A DNA stretch of 64,000 bases from Nodularia sp. LEGE 06071 (lineage in GTDB: Bacteria > Cyanobacteriota > Cyanobacteriia > Cyanobacteriales > Nostocaceae): NCBI RefSeq assembly GCF_015207755.1, contig NZ_JADEWH010000001.1, positions 1 through 64,000 of the forward strand. Direction: 5' to 3'. The position numbers and the translations under genes were made by a program. A model generated the notes under the pieces. It was not told the origin of the DNA, did no database searches, and saw only the letters and a list, made by a program, of their open reading frames with translations. Positions within the stretch are counted from its first letter, which is position 1. Every line of letters begins with the position of its first letter. This document shows, in pieces, positions 15,685-23,938 of this stretch.

Positions 15685-16845
15685 TTAAATAACAGCAATT
15701 CTAAACGCTGATGTTAATTCAGCAACAGACTGACCAAAAACCGTCTTTATAGATGATTCTGGGCGACATAATAAGCTTTTAGCGACTTGTAGCAGAATGA
15801 TACCAGTATTACCAAATGATTTTTGGTGTTGAACGATGGCCAAAATTTGTTGAATTAGGGCTAAACCTGTAAATTGAACTACCTTTGACAACCAATCTGG
15901 ATGAGATTTTAAGATTTCTGGGAAAGTATCAAGATAAGCTTGCATGAAAGCAGTAATTGAAGGTTGCAGTAGTTCCAGGGGAGCGATCGCTAGTTGTAGA
16001 GATTCTTCAATACTCAGTTCAGTCCCAATCACTAAGCTTGATAGCCAGATTTGCAAATAGCTAGCAATGAGACAGCCTAAATCAAAAGCAGGATCGCCCC
16101 AAGTCGATTGTTCCCAATCAATCAATCGCACAACTCTATCAGTAGACTGCTCAAAATCGTTGTGTAAGAGAATATTGTTGAGCTTGAGATCGTTATGAAT
16201 CAGACAGCACGGCGTAAAAGTATTACCTAATTGAGCGATCGCCTCTCCTAAGCTGTCATATCTCTGATAAAGCGCAAAAAACTTTAACCCGTCAGCAGGG
16301 ACTACACCAAAAACCTCTGGACTAATACGTTCTAGCCCCCGGATTAATTTAGGTATACGAGCCAGCAGTGGATCATCAGGATTCTGATAAAAAAAGTCTC
16401 GATACTCTTGTTGATTAAGCGTTGTCCGATGAAGATTGGCTAAAATCGTGCCAATTGCAGAGGCAATTTTTCTGGGAAAGCGATTTTCTTTGGTATAAAA
16501 ATCTGATAAATCACGATAGTTATCCAAGTAGTTGAAAATCATGATGGAGTTATCTCTATCATAATTTAGTATTTGCGGTAAAAAATGACGCAGATGCTCC
16601 GTCTCTGGAAATGTTTTTAAGAACTCCTGAATTCGCCACTCATGCAAAAACTCACCAGAGGCTTGACCGTCTTGACCGTGCCGTTCCTGCTTAACCAAAA
16701 GCTTACGACTATCTGTTAAAGTAACTAACAAATTGAAGTTTTTAGCGACTATTGCATCAACACTAATAGGGCTATCTGCTTGATGAGCTAAACCATGCTC
16801 AACTAAATAATCGAAAATATTATGAGAATTCAAAAGCAATGTCAT
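15685..16845 (-). CDS. APH-fold phosphotransferase (putative RiPP kinase)
   Basis: A 386-residue aminoglycoside-phosphotransferase-fold protein. The catalytic loop LIHNDLKLNNILL (Asp near residue 218) and the metal-binding LIDWEQSTWGDPAFDLG are intact, so it should be an active kinase. Next to a HopA1-family gene, this matches the LxmK/LxmY and TvaC/TvaD pairs, in which a kinase of this fold phosphorylates Ser/Thr before elimination. It is first gene of the minus-strand unit, with a 222-base gap upstream holding no gene. Antibiotic resistance is the alternative for the fold, but context argues against it. Confidence 0.8.
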   Translation of the reverse strand: MTLLLNSHNIFDYLVEHGLAHQADSPISVDAIVAKNFNLLVTLTDSRKLLVKQERHGQDGQASGEFLHEWRIQEFLKTFPETEHLRHFLPQILNYDRDNSIMIFNYLDNYRDLSDFYTKENRFPRKIASAIGTILANLHRTTLNQQEYRDFFYQNPDDPLLARIPKLIRGLERISPEVFGVVPADGLKFFALYQRYDSLGEAIAQLGNTFTPCCLIHNDLKLNNILLHNDFEQSTDRVVRLIDWEQSTWGDPAFDLGCLIASYLQIWLSSLVIGTELSIEESLQLAIAPLELLQPSITAFMQAYLDTFPEILKSHPDWLSKVVQFTGLALIQQILAIVQHQKSFGNTGIILLQVAKSLLCRPESSIKTVFGQSVAELTSAFRIAVI

Positions 16846-17067
16846 AAGTCACAAATTAATTTGCAGTTTTTCAAAACACACGGATTACCAATAACAAAAC
16901 TTGGATTTATAACTTGCAATAAATCTTTAGTTTGCAAATCTCAAGTTATATTAAAGCTTAGTAAAATAGTCTCAATTACCTAATCAAACAAAAATATCTT
17001 CAGAGATAGCAATATCAACTTAGTTAAGTATTGCTACTTTTAAGAAATTTTCTGAAAATTTCAGCCA

Positions 17068-17286
17068 TTAATTACTAGTAAATACACCAGTTTCCTTTTC
17101 TATTCTGTCTAAAGCTTTTTTGGCTCTAAATACAAGTCGCAAATAAGCTAACTGGCTATTCCAAGCTGAACGAGGCAAAAGCGGTTCTTGTGAATTGGAT
17201 TCAGTTTGAGATTGATTAGAGGATGACTCTAAAGTAGCAGCCATTTCATTGCTAATATTCATCTCTTCTGGAGGCGGATTATTCAT
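17068..17286 (-). CDS. Small protein downstream of radical SAM enzyme, candidate splicease partner
   Basis: A 72-residue protein from the ATG at 17286 (MNNPPPEEMNI). The frame extends six codons further up to 17304 and would then overlap the radical SAM gene. The acidic, Ser/Gln-rich N-terminal half looks disordered; the C-terminal part (SAWNSQLAYLRLVFRAKKAL, then DRIEKETGVF) looks helical. It starts 4 bases after the radical SAM stop, so the two are coupled. PlpX-type spliceases need a small partner, PlpY, encoded nearby, and this is the best positional candidate. I cannot confirm homology. Confidence 0.6.
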   Translation of the reverse strand: MNNPPPEEMNISNEMAATLESSSNQSQTESNSQEPLLPRSAWNSQLAYLRLVFRAKKALDRIEKETGVFTSN

Positions 17287-17290
17287 ACTT

Positions 17291-18550
17291 TTAATTAGAA
17301 GCAACTGAGTATGGGACTAACTCTGGTTCCTTTTGCCAACTGTCTGACCAATGAACGCGATCGCTTGTAAAATGTAGTGGATCGTTTTCTGGCCAAGGGG
17401 CATGAATCGGTTCTGCAATCAAAGCAAACTCCCCATTATCAAAGGGATTGCCATCGGCTCGACGTTGGAGAAATACTCGTTCTCTCATGCCATTTTTTTC
17501 GTGAGTCAAGGCGCGATGATGACAGTAAGGATTATTCCCGCGCTTGTCAAAAAAGACGTGTGCAGTCCAACTGCAACCACCTCGACATAATTCGGCAAAC
17601 TCGCAAGTTTTGCAGAAACCCCAGAGATGATCTGTGCCTTGGGGAGTACCAGCACCTAAATTAAACCGGAGTTCTTCCGTTTCCTCGATAATGCTTCGCA
17701 AAGAGCGATCGCGGATATTACCACCGGTGTAAGCTGAAGTTGGCAATGAAGGACAACCTTTAATAGCGCCATCTGCTTCAATTCCCAAAGTAGATAGTCC
17801 CGCACTGCATCCCTGCCAAAAAGTCCAAGCATCCCCACCCCTTAACAATCGCTCATAGGGGCCGTAGTAACCGATATTATTCCCTGCTTGCAGTCTTACC
17901 CCTTCTTCCTTCGCACGTCTAGCAACACGAGCAATCATCGGATAGACATCTAATAATTCGTAAGGTTGCAGCAAAATCTCATTATTATCCGCCGCATTGC
18001 CCATCGGTACAGTTAACTGAATCTGCCAAGCAAAAATACCTGCATCCCGGAGATGTTCATATATACTGGGGAATTCTGGTGCAGAAAGGCGATTGATTTG
18101 AGTATTACAACCAAAAGGAATACCGGCTTGCTTCAGATGACTCATAGTTTTGAAAGCCCATTGCCAAGCACCTTGTTTACCACGGATGCGATCGTGAGTT
18201 GCTTCCAAGCCATCTACAGAGACAGAAACTACACCAATACCAGCTGCTTTCATCCGGTGGGCTGTGTCTAAACTAATTCCATAACCCCCAGTAGTCATAC
18301 CACAGAGCATTCCCGCTTGGGTAATGGCTTGGGCAATTTCTAACCAATCTGGACGGAGAAACGCTTCACCACCAATAATAGTTACTTCGGTGATGCCAAC
18401 ATCTGCCATTTGTTTGACCATATCCAGGGCTTCTGCTGTAGTCAGTTCGTCTACCCTAGTTTGACCAGCACGAGAACCGCAGTGTTGACAAGCAAGATTG
18501 CATTTTAATGTAATTTCCCAAACCGCATAACTAATTCGGCGATAGTCCAT
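17291..18550 (-). CDS. Radical SAM/SPASM peptide maturase (candidate PlpX-type splicease)
   Basis: A 419-residue enzyme; the start is ATG at 18550 with AGAGGTG seven bases upstream. The radical SAM [4Fe-4S] motif CNLACQHC lies near residues 17-24, followed by IIGGEAFLRPDW and GVVSVSVDG. A C-terminal SPASM domain has Cys in GCSAGLSTLGIEADGAIKGC, FCKTCEFAELCRGGC and PYCHH, for auxiliary Fe-S clusters. It sits directly downstream of two Nif11-type precursors whose cores carry XYG motifs, the recognition motif of spliceases that excise tyramine to leave an alpha-keto-beta-amino acid. The reaction is inferred from the motif and gene order; an epimerase or cross-linking maturase would be the alternatives. 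Confidence 0.8.
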   Translation of the reverse strand: MDYRRISYAVWEITLKCNLACQHCGSRAGQTRVDELTTAEALDMVKQMADVGITEVTIIGGEAFLRPDWLEIAQAITQAGMLCGMTTGGYGISLDTAHRMKAAGIGVVSVSVDGLEATHDRIRGKQGAWQWAFKTMSHLKQAGIPFGCNTQINRLSAPEFPSIYEHLRDAGIFAWQIQLTVPMGNAADNNEILLQPYELLDVYPMIARVARRAKEEGVRLQAGNNIGYYGPYERLLRGGDAWTFWQGCSAGLSTLGIEADGAIKGCPSLPTSAYTGGNIRDRSLRSIIEETEELRFNLGAGTPQGTDHLWGFCKTCEFAELCRGGCSWTAHVFFDKRGNNPYCHHRALTHEKNGMRERVFLQRRADGNPFDNGEFALIAEPIHAPWPENDPLHFTSDRVHWSDSWQKEPELVPYSVASN

Positions 18551-18626
18551 AAAAATCACCTCTACTCAATTAATTTATGGAGATAGGGACGAATTTCTCT
18601 TGATCCGTCCCCAATACTCTAACTTC

Positions 18627-18974
18627 CTAAAATTCAGGGTTTACCACTCCATACAATGGCTGAGGTTTAGGCTCCCACGGCATACCTGGCCACATAATCA
18701 CCCCATATAGTGGCTGTATTACTGGCTTGCCCAGGATGCCACCAAAAACAGCTTCTAGTTCTTTTTCACTCAAATCTTGGAGTTCACCTTCATTACCAGT
18801 GGATTCCAATAATTTAATAGTATATTCTTCAAACTCTTCTGGGGTAAAATCGTAGCCAGCACCTTGAACTACTTGGCTACATTCATCCTTACTTTCCACA
18901 CCTTGGATTTGCGTGCGAAAAGTTTCATCATTTGCTAACTGTTCGTAGAAAGATTTGACCTGTTCTAGAGACAT
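18627..18974 (-). CDS. Nif11-leader precursor peptide with two LYG motifs
   Basis: A 115-residue precursor. The leader (1-79) is Nif11-type (MSLEQVKSFYEQLANDETFR, then YDFTPEEFEEY) and ends VFGG. The core (80-115) carries QPLYGV twice, at residues 87-92 and 105-110, separated by a Pro/Trp-rich WPGMPWEPKP. Each LYG would be a splicease site in which Leu gives the keto-beta residue and Tyr is lost as tyramine, if the neighbouring enzyme is PlpX-like. It lies 76 bases upstream of the radical SAM gene and 44 bases downstream of the second precursor. Confidence 0.85.
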   Translation of the reverse strand: MSLEQVKSFYEQLANDETFRTQIQGVESKDECSQVVQGAGYDFTPEEFEEYTIKLLESTGNEGELQDLSEKELEAVFGGILGKPVIQPLYGVIMWPGMPWEPKPQPLYGVVNPEF

Positions 18975-19018
18975 AGTTTTGTCCTATTGTTTAGTCTAGA
19001 ATGTACAGTTCTAAAGAG

Positions 19019-19336
19019 TTACTGCAAAAAAAGTCTTGGTGGCAACCCATAGATGGCGACCATATAAGGCCAGATAGATCCCACAATTCCTGCTGTTGCA
19101 CCACCAACAACTGCTGCTAATTCTTTCTCACTCAAATCTTGGATTTCACCTTCATTAGCAGTGGATTCCAACAATTGCAGAGTATATTCTTCAAACTCTT
19201 CTGGGGTGAAATCGTAACCAGCAGTTTTTACTATTTGGCTATATTCATCTTTACTTGTCGCACCTTGAACTTGAGCGCGAAAACGCTCATCTTTCGCTAA
19301 TTTTTCGTAGAAAGTCTTGACGTGTTCGAGAGACAT
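19019..19336 (-). CDS. Nif11-leader precursor peptide with one IYG motif
   Basis: A 105-residue precursor. The leader (1-79) is strongly similar to that at 18627-18974 and ends AVVGG. The core (80-105) is ATAGIVGSIWPYMVAIYGLP plus PRLFLQ, with a single IYG at residues 95-97. The cores of the two precursors are unrelated except for the XYG motif and aromatic/Pro content, the usual pattern of conserved leader and variable core. The SD sequence GGAGA is 5 bases upstream of the ATG. Confidence 0.85.
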   Translation of the reverse strand: MSLEHVKTFYEKLAKDERFRAQVQGATSKDEYSQIVKTAGYDFTPEEFEEYTLQLLESTANEGEIQDLSEKELAAVVGGATAGIVGSIWPYMVAIYGLPPRLFLQ

Positions 19337-19368
19337 GATTTTCTCCTAAAATATAGTTGCAAATTGGC

Positions 19369-19806
19369 TTATCTAGCACTAGGATTTGCGACATTCATTA
19401 CTAGTTCAGATGCATTGTAGTGATCTGTAATCACTTGCGGGCAACGCCTACAAGCTGCTTTTCCTTCTTGTTGCCACCAACGACAATCTCTGCGTATAGA
19501 ACAAGGGGGAAGTTCCTCAGCTACCGCCGGTAATTTCTCTACAATTTGCATTGCGAGACGGCAATCTTGTCCATCAAAATGCTGACAGTCTTTAGTAGCA
19601 CAAGCTGAGGCTGTACGGAATATTTCGGCAGGTGTAATGGGACTAGCTTTGGCTAATAGTTCACTTGTGACAGGCTGTGGCTGCTTGAGATAAGCTACAC
19701 GAGGTTCTGCTACAGTTCCACCGATAACTCCAAAGACAACACTATTTACTGATTCTGGCCTAGCACTGGGACAGAGTGTGGTATTTTCCGTAGGCAAATT
19801 TTCCAT
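19369..19806 (-). CDS. Cys-rich protein of unknown function in the RiPP cluster
   Basis: A 145-residue protein. A variable N-terminus (about 1-55) includes VIGGTVAEPRVAYLKQPQP; a C-terminal region has most of its eight Cys in CATKDCQHFDGQDC and CSIRRDCRWW...CRRCPQV. The Cys spacing suggests a metal or Fe-S site. I do not recognise a named family. It lies between the orphan precursor (19852-20100) and the XYG precursors, on the same strand, so a role as an electron-transfer or leader-binding accessory to the radical SAM enzyme is possible but unproven. Confidence 0.65.
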   Translation of the reverse strand: MENLPTENTTLCPSARPESVNSVVFGVIGGTVAEPRVAYLKQPQPVTSELLAKASPITPAEIFRTASACATKDCQHFDGQDCRLAMQIVEKLPAVAEELPPCSIRRDCRWWQQEGKAACRRCPQVITDHYNASELVMNVANPSAR

Positions 19807-19851
19807 TAATCAAGCCTCTAGCAAAGAAACTGTTTTTACTTCAGGCTCAAA

Positions 19852-20100
19852 TTACTGAACTGTTGGTGGGATGTAAATAATGCCCACTGTAATTGGAGGA
19901 CAAATGGGGCGGTAACCTGCGATCGCCAATTTTGTCACCTGACCGCCGGAAATATTTGCAGCTTCTTCTTCAGACAAACCTGACAAATCTGGATCGACAT
20001 CTAATGCTTGATTTCTTCTTTCTACTGCATTGTTTACAGCATCATCAATCAAATCATTAATTTCAAATTGACTGTGACGACCACTTTGATTATTTGCCAT
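19852..20100 (-). CDS. Precursor peptide with double-glycine leader, third type
   Basis: An 82-residue precursor. The leader (1-53) is hydrophilic (MANNQSGRHSQFEINDLIDD), then LSEEEAANISGG; the core (54-82) is QVTKLAIAGYRPICPPITVG plus IIYIPPTVQ, rich in Pro and Ile with one Cys and no XYG motif. Its leader is unrelated to the A/B and Nif11 types. SD sequence GAGGAAAG precedes the ATG by 9 bases. It is first in the minus-strand series. It may be modified by an enzyme other than the radical SAM protein, or simply exported as a Pro-rich peptide. Confidence 0.72.
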   Translation of the reverse strand: MANNQSGRHSQFEINDLIDDAVNNAVERRNQALDVDPDLSGLSEEEAANISGGQVTKLAIAGYRPICPPITVGIIYIPPTVQ

Positions 20101-21075
20101 TTTGACTTTCCTCTTGATTTAGATTTTAATTTCACCACTAAATATAGTGATGGTAGAACTTTTTAGAGTATAGAGGAAAGTAAAATTACTGCTCTAGTTA
20201 ACTAGAACTTTATGGGAGATATAAATAAATCATTTATGTCACTAATATTAATTAAAGTTTTATTGTGAAATTCGTTAATGGCTCAAGCTATAGGACTGCA
20301 TTTTGCTTCTAGAACATATTCTGAGACTGCAAAGCCCTATTTGTCAGGGTTAAATCTGAAATTACTCTAGTTCTCCAATCCAATTTTTATGTACAAACTA
20401 AAACATTTATGTCCCAACAAACTTCTGGTTGGAGCAGCAATTGCCGCTAATAGTCAACGCCTGATACCATCAAAACCAGGATAAATAATGTTTATTATGT
20501 ACCTTGCTATGTAAATTTAATATTCTGTTCAAACTGGGAATTAAACAATAAATAATATTTTGTTTTGATAACTTTAACTCAAAAGATAGAGGTAAATATC
20601 ACTAAACAAATATACAAAGATTGCCTTAATGAAGGATTTCTCAATAGAGATGTACAATAAAACTAACTGCCAAAGGTTCACCCCTACTCCTACCATCTCA
20701 GGAAGCCACTTTCACCCAAATTGTTGCATCCTGCGGTCAACCTATATGCATTAGAAGTAGGTAATCAACAGCATACCTGTAGGCAAAGGAAAGATTGCGT
20801 AAAACCTGCCTGGACAAGAGTTAATCAGCTCCTTGGGGCGTTATATTTGGGAATCTCGACAATCACCACAATTTGAGTTTTTTTGCGGCTAGTACCGCTA
20901 CGCGGAAGTCAAAAGTCAAAAGTCAAAAGTCAAAAAGCTTAACTCTATAGGCTTTGCATTGATTTTGGATAGTGGTGCGATTGACGCTGTGCTGTACTAG
21001 GATAACCTATCTGCAAAGAAGACCTATTGACAATTTACCCAAAAGCGTTTCCAGATTTAAAATCTAGAGGAGTCC
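20101..21075. other. Long gene-poor region between RiPP cluster and NYN gene
   Basis: 975 bases. An AT-rich part (20101-20640) holds the promoter region for 19852-20100. A stop-free stretch of 69 codons at 20667-20876 (+) has no Met codon and no recognised family and may be gene debris. A heptamer-bearing repeat lies at 20891-20935. No functional gene was identified. Confidence 0.6.
20891..20935. repeat. Dispersed repeat end with (GTCAAAA)4 heptamers
   Basis: AGTACCGCTACGCGGAA followed by four copies of GTCAAAA and AAGCTT. The same order (ACCGC...GCGG, then AAGTCAAAAG, then GCTTA) occurs in reverse at 62857-62941, and in part at 55725-55830, so these are copies of one small element with variable heptamer number. 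Confidence 0.65.
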
Positions 21076-21786
21076 ATGAGTACCACTAATTTTACCAAAG
21101 TAGAAAATTCCCACAAACGCCCAGAAGAAGAACCTCATTTACCAAGAAAAAACCTGATAAAAAATGGTACAAAACATGAAAATACCCAAAAACGTGCGCC
21201 TTTATCGAATAGTTCCTTGTTAAATCTGGAAAATCGGGGTCGAGTCGCTATTTTCATTGATGGCGTAAGTTTATTTCATACAGCTTTACAACTGGCTATT
21301 GAAATCGACTATCTCAAATTACTTTGCCATTTAACTGGGGGTTCGCGGTTGTTGCGTGCTTTCTTTTATACTGCTGTCGATACCTCCCGACCAAGTGCTG
21401 CACGTCCACGCCCGAATGAAAAGCAACAAGGTTTTCTGTTTTGGATGCGGCGCAATGGTTATCGTGTAGTTACCAAAGAAGTGCAACTGGCAGACCATAC
21501 CAAAAAACACAATTTGAATGTCGAAATTGCTGTGGATATGATTACCTTAGCTCCTTACTATGATACAGCAATTTTAGTGAGTGGAGATAGAGATTTAGCT
21601 TATGCGGTAAATGCTGTCAGCGCCACAGGTTCTCGTGTTGAAGTTGTAAGTTTGCGGGCATTGACGAGCGACAGTTTGATTGATGTGGCAGACGAGTTCA
21701 TTGACCTCGATAAAATTAAACAATACATTCAGAAAGATTCCCATCTTGGCTATAGTTATCGGGTGCTTTCCAATTCCAAACTGTAA
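21076..21786 (+). CDS. NYN domain (LabA/DUF88-like) putative ribonuclease
   Basis: A 236-residue protein. After a Lys/Asn-rich, probably disordered N-terminus (1-52) comes an NYN/PIN-fold domain at about 53-215 with the conserved acidic sites VAIFIDGVSLFH, EIAVDMITLA and ILVSGDRDLAYAV, then EVVSLR and SDSLIDVADEFIDL. This fold binds metal and cleaves RNA; LabA in cyanobacteria belongs to the same family and is linked to circadian repression. SD sequence GAGGAG lies 4 bases from the ATG. It stands alone on the plus strand, so a specific role is not indicated. Confidence 0.85.
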   Translation: MSTTNFTKVENSHKRPEEEPHLPRKNLIKNGTKHENTQKRAPLSNSSLLNLENRGRVAIFIDGVSLFHTALQLAIEIDYLKLLCHLTGGSRLLRAFFYTAVDTSRPSAARPRPNEKQQGFLFWMRRNGYRVVTKEVQLADHTKKHNLNVEIAVDMITLAPYYDTAILVSGDRDLAYAVNAVSATGSRVEVVSLRALTSDSLIDVADEFIDLDKIKQYIQKDSHLGYSYRVLSNSKL

Positions 21787-21909
21787 ATCTCCATTGCCAA
21801 TTGAGCAAATTTGACATTGATTACTGCCTCTACTTGTATCAGCTTAATAGAGTAGAATGGCAAACTAGGGAATTACTCTGCGTATTTTTTTTATTAAATC
21901 CTGATTGAA

Positions 21910-22614
21910 ATGGATATTTTAATTGTTGAGGATGAACTGGAAATTTCTCAGTTAATCCAACATTCTTTAACCAAAGAGGGATTTTCCTGTCGCATTAGCC
22001 GCGATGGTCTCAACGCTTTGCAGATGTTTCAGGCACAACCACCAGATTTAATCATCCTCGACTTAATGATTCCGGGGTTGGATGGTCTGGAAGTGTGTGC
22101 GCGGATTCGCCAAAAACCCGGTGCAAAAGACCCTTATATTTTGATGTTGACAGCTAGGGGTGAGGAAATTGATCGGGTGATTGGCTTATCGACTGGTGCT
22201 GATGACTACATGGTTAAACCCTTCAGTCCGAGAGAGTTAGTTGCTAGAGTCCGGGCTTTATTGCGGCGTAGTCTCCGCCAAGGAGGACAGCATCAGGTGA
22301 ATCGGACTCAACACTTTGTGATTGATTTAGATCAGCACACTGCGATTCGACAACTCAATTCCCAAGTAGCCGAAACCTTGGACTTAACTACGTTAGAATT
22401 TAATTTATTAAATACCTTTGTCAGTAATCCTGGTCGAGTCTGGAACCGGACTCAGCTAATTGATAAACTTTGGGGTAATGATTTTTTTGGCGATGAACGA
22501 GTTGTAGATACTCATGTAGCACGATTGCGGAAAAAAGTTGAGCCTGATCCAGCTAGTCCCACTTTTATTAAAACTGTGGTTGGGGTAGGGTATAAGTTTG
22601 AAGATACCCTGTAG
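21910..22614 (+). CDS. OmpR-family response regulator
   Basis: A 234-residue two-domain regulator. The receiver domain (1-120) has the acidic pair ED at 7-8, the phospho-acceptor Asp51 (LIILDLMIPG), Thr (MLTARG) and Lys (MVKPFSP). The C-terminal winged helix (about 135-232) has the OmpR pattern LEFNLLNTFVSNPGRVWNR and VVDTHVARLRKK. It is 15 bases upstream of a histidine kinase gene, forming a two-component pair. The signal and targets are not evident from the sequence. Confidence 0.92.
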   Translation: MDILIVEDELEISQLIQHSLTKEGFSCRISRDGLNALQMFQAQPPDLIILDLMIPGLDGLEVCARIRQKPGAKDPYILMLTARGEEIDRVIGLSTGADDYMVKPFSPRELVARVRALLRRSLRQGGQHQVNRTQHFVIDLDQHTAIRQLNSQVAETLDLTTLEFNLLNTFVSNPGRVWNRTQLIDKLWGNDFFGDERVVDTHVARLRKKVEPDPASPTFIKTVVGVGYKFEDTL

Positions 22615-22629
22615 CGTGAGGATAATTGC

Positions 22630-23736
22630 ATGGGCTGGCGTTGGGCAAAGTCTTTGCCTCTGGCATCGCGTCTGTTTTTATCCCACCTTGTAGTGATGAT
22701 TGTGGGGTTGGTTAGTCTGGTAATTATTAGTGGTATCTCTTCTCCGCGCTTTTTTTTCCTGCATTTGCAAAGGTTAGAAAGTCGGGGGATGAGATTAATT
22801 AATATTCGGGCTGAATTGGTGCAAGGATTTGAAACGGCTTGGCGACGTAGCACTATTTGGTCTGTGATTGTCGGTGGAACGGCGGCGGGAGGATTGAGTT
22901 ATTGGGTATCCAAACGAATTATGCTGCGGTTGACAGAGATGGAACAAATTACTCAGAAGTTTGCATCTGGTCAACTAGAGGCGCGATTACCTTTATCTGA
23001 CATTCCGGAACTGCATCGGTTGGGGACTAGCTTTAATCAGATGGCGGCTAGTTTAGAAGGGGTGGAAGCCCGGCGGCGGGAATTGATTGGCGATATGACC
23101 CATGAATTGCGGACACCATTAACGGTTGTGCGGGGTTATTTAGAAGAACTCGCTGATGGAGAAATAGAACCATCTCCGGAGATTTATCGGCGATTGACTA
23201 AGGAAACGAAGCGGTTAGAGAGATTAGTTAATGATTTACAAGAATTATCCAAGGCAGAGGCTGGTTATCTGCCAATTAATATCCAACCTGTGAATTTATG
23301 GCCTTTATTAGAGTCGTTAGTGGAGAAATTTAGCGACCAATTGCTGGAAGACGGCCCGGTTTTAGGCTGGGAATGTCCCGATTATTTACCTCTGGTATTG
23401 GCAGATATTGACCGCACAGAACAGGTTTTAGTCAATTTGCTGGGTAATGCTATCCGTCATACTGTCAAAGGTGCAATTACTATCCGGGTTTCCTTGGAAG
23501 GATCTCAGCTGTGGATTGCTGTTACGGATACAGGGATTGGGATTTCCCCAGAGGATTTACCCCATGTCTTTGAACGGTTTTGGCGGGCTGACCAATCACG
23601 CGATCGCAATTCTGGTGGTACTGGTATTGGTTTAACTATCACCCGGCGATTAGTGGAACTGCAAGGTGGTCGGATTTACGTAGCCAGCGAACTGGGAATT
23701 GGTAGCACCTTTCGTTTTTGCTTACCTTTGGCTTGA
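22630..23736 (+). CDS. Sensor histidine kinase (HAMP-HisKA-HATPase)
   Basis: A 368-residue membrane kinase. Two membrane helices (about 17-36 and 76-93) enclose a very short extracytoplasmic segment, so it may sense membrane state or a partner protein. HAMP follows (about 94-146), then the HisKA box MTHELRTPL with His158, and a HATPase with LVNLLGNAIRH, DTGIGI and GGTGIGLTIT. It is transcribed with the response regulator. The short sensor loop, unlike kinases with a PAS or Cache sensor, argues against direct ligand binding. Confidence 0.9.
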   Translation: MGWRWAKSLPLASRLFLSHLVVMIVGLVSLVIISGISSPRFFFLHLQRLESRGMRLINIRAELVQGFETAWRRSTIWSVIVGGTAAGGLSYWVSKRIMLRLTEMEQITQKFASGQLEARLPLSDIPELHRLGTSFNQMAASLEGVEARRRELIGDMTHELRTPLTVVRGYLEELADGEIEPSPEIYRRLTKETKRLERLVNDLQELSKAEAGYLPINIQPVNLWPLLESLVEKFSDQLLEDGPVLGWECPDYLPLVLADIDRTEQVLVNLLGNAIRHTVKGAITIRVSLEGSQLWIAVTDTGIGISPEDLPHVFERFWRADQSRDRNSGGTGIGLTITRRLVELQGGRIYVASELGIGSTFRFCLPLA

Positions 23737-23836
23737 GTTGTGCATACAAAAAATTGACACAAGCAAGTTGCATTTGCGTCATATCAAATTGGTAGCTTGA
23801 AAAGTATAGAGGACAATTATATTTTCCATTTCCCCA

Positions 23837-23938
23837 ATGTCTACTATACTTCTAGCTACATTTTTGGTCAGTTTCCTGACTGTATCAGGTGGGGCGGCGA
23901 TCGCCTATTTATTTCCTGAAAATCATTCCCCAGATTAA
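23837..23938 (+). CDS. Possible 33-residue membrane miniprotein
   Basis: ATG at 23837 to TAA: MSTILLATFLVSFLTVSGGA, then AIAYLFPENHSPD. One strongly hydrophobic segment is followed by a short polar tail, the profile of cyanobacterial photosynthetic or regulatory small membrane proteins, but I do not match it to PetL, PetM, PetN or a Psb subunit. The only SD-like sequence (AGAGGA) is about 25 bases upstream, which is too far. Kept as a candidate. Confidence 0.35.
   Translation: MSTILLATFLVSFLTVSGGAAIAYLFPENHSPD

Noticed and set aside
19852-20100. Third precursor as another splicease substrate
   Set aside because: The core contains GY but no XYG motif, and its leader is not of the Nif11 type.
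20667-20876. Stop-free stretch of 69 codons on the plus strand
   Set aside because: No Met start, no ribosome binding site and no recognised family; may be debris of a lost gene.
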